Positions 49,951-51,446 of a stretch of 51,446 nucleotides of DNA are shown in pieces. The DNA comes from JAYKHL01 sp035284865 (GTDB lineage: Bacteria; Cyanobacteriota; Sericytochromatia; S15B-MN24; JAQBPE01), in NCBI GenBank assembly GCA_035284865.1, contig JAYKHL010000088.1:1-51446 (forward strand), in the 5' to 3' direction. The notes under the pieces are model-generated. The model saw nothing but the letters and a program-made list of their open reading frames with translations. It had not been told where the DNA came from and did no database searches. A program made the position numbers and the translations under genes. Each line of letters begins with the position of its first letter. Position 1 is the first letter of the stretch.

Positions 49951-51204
49951 GTGCGGAACACGCGGCGAACGGGTGCGGGGCTGGCCCTCGCTGCGGCGGC
50001 CGTGCTGCTGGGGTGCTCGGGCCCCTTTGCAGGCGTGAACCCGGCACCCGCCACGGCGGTCGCGCCGGCGGCGAGCGAGCAGCGCCTGCGAGGCCAGGTG
50101 GAGTTCAACGGGCAGCCAGTGGCAGGCGCCACGATGCGGGCCTTCGACATGGCCACGGGGCGGGAACTGCCGCTGATCGCGGCGGGGGGCCAGAACCTGA
50201 TTGCGGCTGGCGGCCAGAACCTGATTGCGGCAGGGGGTCAGAACCTGATCGCGGCCAGGGGCCAGAACCTCGTGGCCGCCCCGGGTGGCCGCCCCCTCGC
50301 GGTGGGGGCGCGTCGGCTGCAACAGGCCGCTGGGCCGAACCTGACCTCGCCGGAGGGGCGGTTCGAGTACCTGCTGCCGACCACATCTCCAACCCAGCTC
50401 GTGAAGCTGGTGGCGGTGAAGGATGGCCTCACGCTGGTCAACGTGTTCGACGGCGCGGGCAACGCGGTCGGCGAGGTGCCGGCGGAGCGATACCGCCTGC
50501 AACAGACCGCGACGGTCTCGTTGACGGTGCGGGTGAAGCTGACGGCCGCGACGACGGCCGCGGCCAAGGCCTTCGAGGGCACCTTCAAGCTGCAGTTCCA
50601 GCTCAAGGAGACGGCCACGCAGGTGGGGCTGAAGGGCCTGTTTGCCCGCGCGAACCGCGCGGCGCAGGCCATCGAGCAGGCCTTCACGCAGCAGCCGGCC
50701 TTGGCCGAGCAGCTCGTTCGGGCGGTGGATGCCGGGGGTGAGCTGCCGGACAACGCCGCCTTCCAGGCGGTGATCGACCAGGCGGGGCTGCTTGACACCC
50801 TTCTCGACGAGGTCAAGGGGGCGCTGGAGTCCTTCGCCTCAGCCGAGGGCGAGCAGCAGCAGCGGCCAGGCCTGGACGCGATCTCCAAGGAGGACTTTCC
50901 GCTCGGGCGGGTGGAGATCGCCACGTCGGGGGAGTTCACCTACACCGACGCCGACGGCACGGTGGTGTCCGGCACCGTGGAGAACGCGAACCTGGTGGCG
51001 GAGCCTTCGCCGAGCCCCGCTGCCCCCGAGCTGGACGCCACCCCCGGCCCCACCACCCCCGCGAGCCAGGCCCCCAGCCGCCGTCGGAGCACCGCCACGC
51101 CAACACCTGAGCCGGAGGTGGGCGCAACGGGCACCATCGACGTGAACACGGGCACCGAGTCCCCGGGCCCCCCGACGCTCACGCCCCGGCTCCCCCCCAC
51201 TTGA
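49951..51204 (+). CDS. lipoprotein with tandem octapeptide repeats
   Basis: 417 residues from GTG 49951, five bases after AAGGAGG. Lipoprotein signal MRNTRRTGAGLALAAAAVLLGC with LLGC lipobox. Residues about 45-150 resemble a carboxypeptidase-regulatory-like beta sandwich (RLRGQVEFNGQPVAGATMRAF ... LTSPEGRFEYLLP), interrupted at residues 75-114 by near-perfect repeats of LIAAGGQN. A helical region (AANRAAQAIEQAFTQQPALAEQLVRAV) and a DFPLGRVEIATSGEFTYTDADGTVVSG segment follow. The last 80 residues are Pro/Ser/Thr-rich with SPSPAAPE and TPTPEPEV, like a surface linker. It is probably on the outer leaflet or periplasmic face. No family name. It is followed 16 bp later by another lipoprotein gene. 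Confidence 0.85.
   Translation: MRNTRRTGAGLALAAAAVLLGCSGPFAGVNPAPATAVAPAASEQRLRGQVEFNGQPVAGATMRAFDMATGRELPLIAAGGQNLIAAGGQNLIAAGGQNLIAARGQNLVAAPGGRPLAVGARRLQQAAGPNLTSPEGRFEYLLPTTSPTQLVKLVAVKDGLTLVNVFDGAGNAVGEVPAERYRLQQTATVSLTVRVKLTAATTAAAKAFEGTFKLQFQLKETATQVGLKGLFARANRAAQAIEQAFTQQPALAEQLVRAVDAGGELPDNAAFQAVIDQAGLLDTLLDEVKGALESFASAEGEQQQRPGLDAISKEDFPLGRVEIATSGEFTYTDADGTVVSGTVENANLVAEPSPSPAAPELDATPGPTTPASQAPSRRRSTATPTPEPEVGATGTIDVNTGTESPGPPTLTPRLPPT
50173..50292 (+). repeat. 24-bp tandem repeat inside the lipoprotein gene
   Basis: Four units (50173-50196, 50197-50220, 50221-50244, 50245-50268) encode LIAAGGQN three times and LIAARGQN once. A fifth, degenerate unit (50269-50292) encodes LVAAPGGR. 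Differences between units are mostly silent third-base changes, so the protein repeat is under selection while the DNA has begun to diverge. Slippage could change copy number. Confidence 0.92.
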
Positions 51205-51220
51205 ACAGGACCCTGCGCCC

Positions 51221-51446
51221 ATGACCGCTGCCGGTGTACGCCTGGCTTGCTCCCCCCGCGCCTGGACGGGCTTGCTGCTGCTCGCGGCCGGCTGCGCCGC
51301 CCCCCCGATGGCGGCGCCTCCGCCCCCGGTGGCCCCCGGCGCCGCCATCCCCCTGCGGGTGCAGCCCGTGGTCCGCCCAGCCGGGGGCTACCAGCTCAGG
51401 GCCTTCACGCCGTGGGGAGCCGCCGATGTCGCGACGGTGACGGCCC
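51221..51446 (+). CDS. lipoprotein, N-terminal fragment cut by the window edge
   Basis: An open frame starts at ATG 51221 and runs off the end. It begins MTAAGVRLACSPRAWTGLLL, then LAAGC, a lipoprotein signal with lipobox LAAGC, followed by a Pro/Ala linker (APPMAAPPPPVAPGAA) and RVQPVVRPAGGYQLRAFTPWGAADVATVTA. The VRPAGGYQLRAFTPW start resembles the strand-rich beginning of secreted beta-sandwich proteins, but too little is present to name it. It lies 16 bp after the repeat lipoprotein and is probably in the same operon. Confidence 0.7.
   Translation, partial: MTAAGVRLACSPRAWTGLLLLAAGCAAPPMAAPPPPVAPGAAIPLRVQPVVRPAGGYQLRAFTPWGAADVATVTA

Overview
The window is chromosomal DNA from a very GC-rich bacterium, with third codon positions almost all G or C. 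No integrase, transposase, phage module or CRISPR array was seen. Several genes point to the cyanobacterial phylum in the broad sense: an OmpR-family regulator close to cyanobacterial RpaB, a DUF1997 protein (a family best known from cyanobacteria and plastids), and a GlpX-type fructose bisphosphatase. No photosynthesis gene is present, while fatty-acid or butyrate-type CoA chemistry, lipoproteins and a beta-barrel-like protein are. My inference is a diderm, non-photosynthetic relative of Cyanobacteria, such as a Sericytochromatia-like lineage. A marker-gene tree would settle this.

Layout. 1-2.6 kb: a degenerate phosphoesterase and a subtilase lipoprotein (minus). 2.8-4.5 kb: a membrane GGDEF protein (plus). 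4.5-14.1 kb: a long minus-strand run in transcription order: eno, pyk, nnr, glpX, an orphan LolC/E-like permease, a lipoprotein, a barrel-like protein, the RpaB-like regulator, cutA, a cupin. 14.2-20.7 kb: an S4 RNA-binding protein, a cysteine desulfurase, a nitronate monooxygenase-like flavoprotein, two YtxH proteins, a DEAD-box protein with ruined ATPase motifs and a DbpA-like C-terminal domain, a small unknown and trmB. 20.8-26.8 kb: a coiled-coil protein, a HAD hydrolase, DUF1997, the tmRNA gene (missed by ORF calling), a 2OG-Fe(II) oxygenase and a cassette of three small unknown genes.

26.8-32.4 kb: a tightly overlapped plus-strand operon namZ-aroE-aroC-aroQ-aroKB, covering five of the seven shikimate-pathway steps. 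32.4-36.7 kb: glgX-glgB (minus). 36.8-37.6 kb: a double OB-fold SSB-like protein behind a LexA-type palindrome. 37.7-41.0 kb: a tandem acyl-CoA dehydrogenase fusion with meaB. 41.2-42.9 kb: a GAF-GAF-GGDEF protein. 43.1-46.0 kb: crotonase-like, thiolase and 3-hydroxyacyl-CoA dehydrogenase genes. 46-51.4 kb: small envelope proteins, a PfkB-family sugar-phosphate kinase (fruK-like), hemW, a lipoprotein with 24-bp tandem repeats and a truncated lipoprotein gene at the edge.

Together the genes serve lower glycolysis/gluconeogenesis, glycogen turnover, aromatic precursor synthesis and CoA-ester oxidation, with c-di-GMP-type and two-component signalling. Many promoters look alike: an extended -10 element (TGnTAnAAT-like), sometimes only 6-10 nt before the ATG, which suggests leaderless or nearly leaderless messages. 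The best leads are the ATPase-dead DbpA-like protein, the tmRNA with a long tag, the double acyl-CoA dehydrogenase with both catalytic glutamates, and the putative SOS-controlled SSB-like gene.
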